The translations under genes and the position numbers were made by a program. Shown piece after piece: positions 24,301-26,572 of a DNA stretch of 26,572 nt. The notes beneath the pieces are model-generated. The model did no database searches, was not told where the DNA came from, and saw only the letters and a list, made by a program, of their open reading frames with translations. The DNA lies in the NCBI GenBank assembly GCA_037176905.1, contig JBBBWG010002048.1, positions 7,567 through 34,138 of the forward strand. The letters run 5' to 3'. The stretch's first letter is position 1. The number at the start of each line of letters is the position of its first letter. The stretch comes from Azolla pinnata. Its lineage: Eukaryota > Streptophyta > Polypodiopsida > Salviniales > Salviniaceae.

Positions 24301-25732
24301 TTTAAATTAAGGGCAAACTTATAATACCCTAGACCTAAGATTTGTATTAACAGTGAGGTGTAAACAATGGATTAATGGGTAAAATGGTCATACAAGCCCA
24401 ATCAGCCTTTTACTTTCATGTGAATAAATGAAATATTAAAATACCAAAACTCTCTGAACATAACCTCCCATTCAGATGAAAAACAATTGAGAGAAGAAAG
24501 AACCCAAAATCAATTTAAATTCTAAAGATTAAAACCTAAACGCTCTTTTACTAGGTACATAAATTCTACTTTTGATTTCCTCTATGAAATATGCGATGGC
24601 ATACACATGTATTTCATCGATATGCTCATATTTGCTTATGACTTTATAAAATTTATTTGCTTACGACTTTATAAAAGTTATTTGCTTAACCTTATTGGCA
24701 CCAATTCCAGGATGATCAACAGAATCTGCATCGTCAGCGATACTAGCCTGAGCATTTGTCTCCATTTGGGTCAAAGTACAATCCATTTCTCTGTATTTTG
24801 CATTTCCGCTTCCAATTTCTTCACCTGAAGTGAAAGGAGTTGGTACTTGCTCCTTTGGTGTGCCAGATAATGCAGAAGAGGACTGCTTCCCCCAACCACT
24901 TAAGTTGGTTACTGGAACCGGTTGCTTTTCAGTATCATCTGACATGAAAAACACAAGACCGGATGTCTCTTTGTCGAGTTGAAGCACAAATTTATTCTCT
25001 TTTATTTCTCGTGCCTCCAGATGGGTTGATCTCAACGATTCAATTAGTTGAGCATCTTTTAAGTCATCAATACCCCCATTCTGCTTTTCAGATTCGATTT
25101 TTCCATCTTGATTTCCATCAACAATTTCCTTCTGGGCATCTAACTCTTCCTTTGTGGTTCTTGGTTCAACTTCCATTGGCTCAGCCAGATATTGATCTAC
25201 TAACTTAGAGGGGCTATTACAAGGTGAATTGCACACATTATCTTTTACTTGGCTCGCAGCCTTTCTTTTGCCTTGAATCCTTATATCTGCATCGACAAGA
25301 GGCTGCCTGATATCATTCTGAGCACTATCCTCACAGTCTTTCACCACACTTTGCAAACACTCATTACCATTGTAGGATCCTTTCCTACAAAAAAGAAAGC
25401 AGAAATTTACATGTTTTACATTCGTACATACGTACCATATAAACAAATATAACTACTATATATGTGTGTATGCATATATACACACATCCATTTCTATTGA
25501 TCAACTACTCCATTTTATTCTTTGCTAATATAGTAAACAGCAACAATAGTTTACCACGAAAAACAACTCACTTTTTCAATGTTCTTGCATCTCTTCTTGA
25601 GTCGACCCTTGGGGTAACAAAGACAGTTGGTGGAGGTGGGAAGTTGAACTCTGCAAGCGTCTGTGCTACATGGACCGATTTCACAACCTTGATCGGAGAG
25701 AGACTACAGAGGAAATTAAATAGAGGAGATCC
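21321..25732 (-). CDS. Tesmin/TSO1-like CXC-domain protein (LIN54 family), 5' end outside the window
   Basis: This is a nuclear DNA-binding protein. Relatives (plant TSO1/TCX, animal LIN54) bind cell-cycle promoter elements and work in DREAM/MuvB-type complexes. Exons in transcript order: complement of 25572-25732, 24691-25384, 23393-24186, 23242-23319, 22948-23137, 22757-22852, 22606-22672, 22349-22508 and 21321-22080. They give 3000 nt, or 999 residues plus stop. Motifs in order: [18 protein letters not shown] near the start, RRRCLDFE near residue 295, a Ser-rich stretch, a basic SPKKKRRS just before CXC1, CXC1 ([11 protein letters not shown] then YCECF, from about residue 563), the linker RNPLAFAPK, and CXC2 ([20 protein letters not shown], from about 651). 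All cysteines of both CXC motifs are present. The exon 5 donor (22948) is the least certain junction. The initiating exon is not seen. The protein is longer than the roughly 700 residues usual for TSO1. Confidence 0.92.
25455..25490. repeat. Short imperfect palindrome in an intron of the CXC gene
   Basis: TATATGTGTGTA and TATATACACACATA flank a TGCA centre near 25458-25488 and could form a hairpin. It is part of a TA/TG simple-sequence patch in the intron between the first two visible exons of the CXC gene. No function is implied. Confidence 0.6.
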
Positions 25733-26200
25733 CTACACAACGCGCAAAAATGGAAACATTACAGAATGCATGAAATAGATCAAAATACAAATCAATCACC
25801 CCATAATGTATAGGAGAGATGGTACTAGCTGCATCAAAACACACTAAACAGTAACATATGCACAGCACCCTGGTGCGTAGTTGCCTGGATCACATGAGAA
25901 GCGATGAGATTTGAGATCTGCTGGTCATATAGAACTAGGAGTGGTGTGCATGATCTTCATCAAAATGATGCTAGGCATCACAATAACGAGTCTTCAACGA
26001 TGGCCAAGGATCTAGAACTCCATTTTTGCCGCATCAATTTCCAGCAGAGCTCAAACATCTCACAGCATTTACTAAATTTGGTCTTCCAAGATCCACGACA
26101 GAACTGAATTCATGCGATTATGCCACGGAGAAAGGCCTTTGAGGGGATCATTTATGTGCTTTGAAGAAGACACAAGCATCTATCCTCGAACATACATGGC
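25733..26200. other. Probable upstream intron of the CXC gene, no exon recognised
   Basis: The acceptor TTGTGTAG/GGATCTCC at 25733 shows that an upstream exon exists. I searched the minus strand through to the right edge for an initiating exon ending in phase 0 and found none. The stretch is therefore probably intron, with the first coding exon beyond the window. Confidence 0.55.
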
Positions 26201-26572
26201 CATATACGTACAGTATGTACGCACATACGAACGGTCTCCATACATTCATGCACACATGCATACACACATACATGCGGTGTGCATAGCATGCACAAGCACG
26301 CATACATGCATGTATGCATGCATCAGCAGTGCATACCCACACGAATGCACAATCACACAGGTTTCAGTACACAAAGACATGCTCACATGCGAGGTTAACA
26401 TGAATGCAAGCATGCCCTGCATGCACTGTGCATATAAGCAAAGCGCACAAACGCGGAGGACACACAAGTATACACATACATTGCAATGCAATGCAATGCG
26501 ATGCAGCATTGTGATGCGATGCGATTGTGACGTGATGTGATGTGATGTGATGTGATGTGATGTGATGTGATG
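26200..26572. repeat. CA/TG-rich low-complexity DNA ending in (GTGAT)n
   Basis: From about 26200 the sequence is dense in CATACA, CATGCA and CACACA words. At about 26481-26505 it becomes a GCAAT/GCGAT repeat, and from about 26532 to the window edge a perfect GTGAT pentanucleotide repeat of about eight units. The repeat is cut by the window end. Open frames here on both strands are low-complexity. Confidence 0.88.

Noticed and set aside
26112-26540. Open frames in the CA/TG-rich right edge
   Set aside because: Low-complexity peptides (HTHIHA, CMYVC) and open frames on both strands point to simple repeats. No initiating exon of the CXC gene was recognised there.

Overview
The window is nuclear DNA of a land plant. 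Three things point to this: spliceosomal introns with GT..AG borders in every gene, plant-specific gene families (an ACL5-type thermospermine synthase, a TSO1-like CXC protein and a chloroplast-targeted PSI-N-like protein), and AT-rich, microsatellite-laden intergenic DNA. The many microsatellites and a roughly 3 kb intron are unlike a compact angiosperm genome such as Arabidopsis, and a fern, lycophyte or bryophyte is possible. I cannot fix the lineage from sequence alone.

Layout. Bases 1-700 are a purine-rich GAAGCAGA minisatellite running into GAT and AT repeats. Bases 700-4560 are T-rich and AT-rich DNA with a GCTGCAA tandem repeat near 2.6-2.9 kb, and no gene that I recognise. A CTT-repeat tract then leads into gene 1 (4804-9416, +), a four-exon gene for a 218-residue PSI-N-like plastid protein with a 3 kb second intron. 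Bases 9417-11330 hold short duplications and some weak coding-like islands. Gene 2 (11423-14808, +) is a ten-exon thermospermine synthase of 372 residues, preceded by a clear TATA box. A 100-N assembly gap lies inside a second CTT-rich tract, just upstream of gene 3 (15977-19594, +), a six-exon plant coiled-coil protein of 644 residues. Gene 4 (21321 to beyond 25732, -) is a TSO1/LIN54-type CXC protein. Nine exons encode 999 residues through to the stop, and the first coding exon lies outside the window. The right edge is CA/TG-rich and ends in a perfect pentanucleotide repeat.

The four genes belong to unrelated processes (photosynthesis, polyamine synthesis, a cytoskeleton-like or scaffold coiled coil, and cell-cycle or developmental transcription). 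Nothing suggests a functional cluster. All exon joins were checked by hand for GT/AG borders and reading-frame continuity: the CDS lengths are 657, 1119 and 1935 nt, and 3000 nt for the partial gene, all divisible by three.

I did not find a convincing new biological system. The most interesting leads are an intron of gene 3 flanked by an 11-12 bp direct repeat at its splice sites, long CTT tracts immediately upstream of two start codons, an unusual Gly-to-Arg change in a conserved turn of the thermospermine synthase, and several local tandem duplications.
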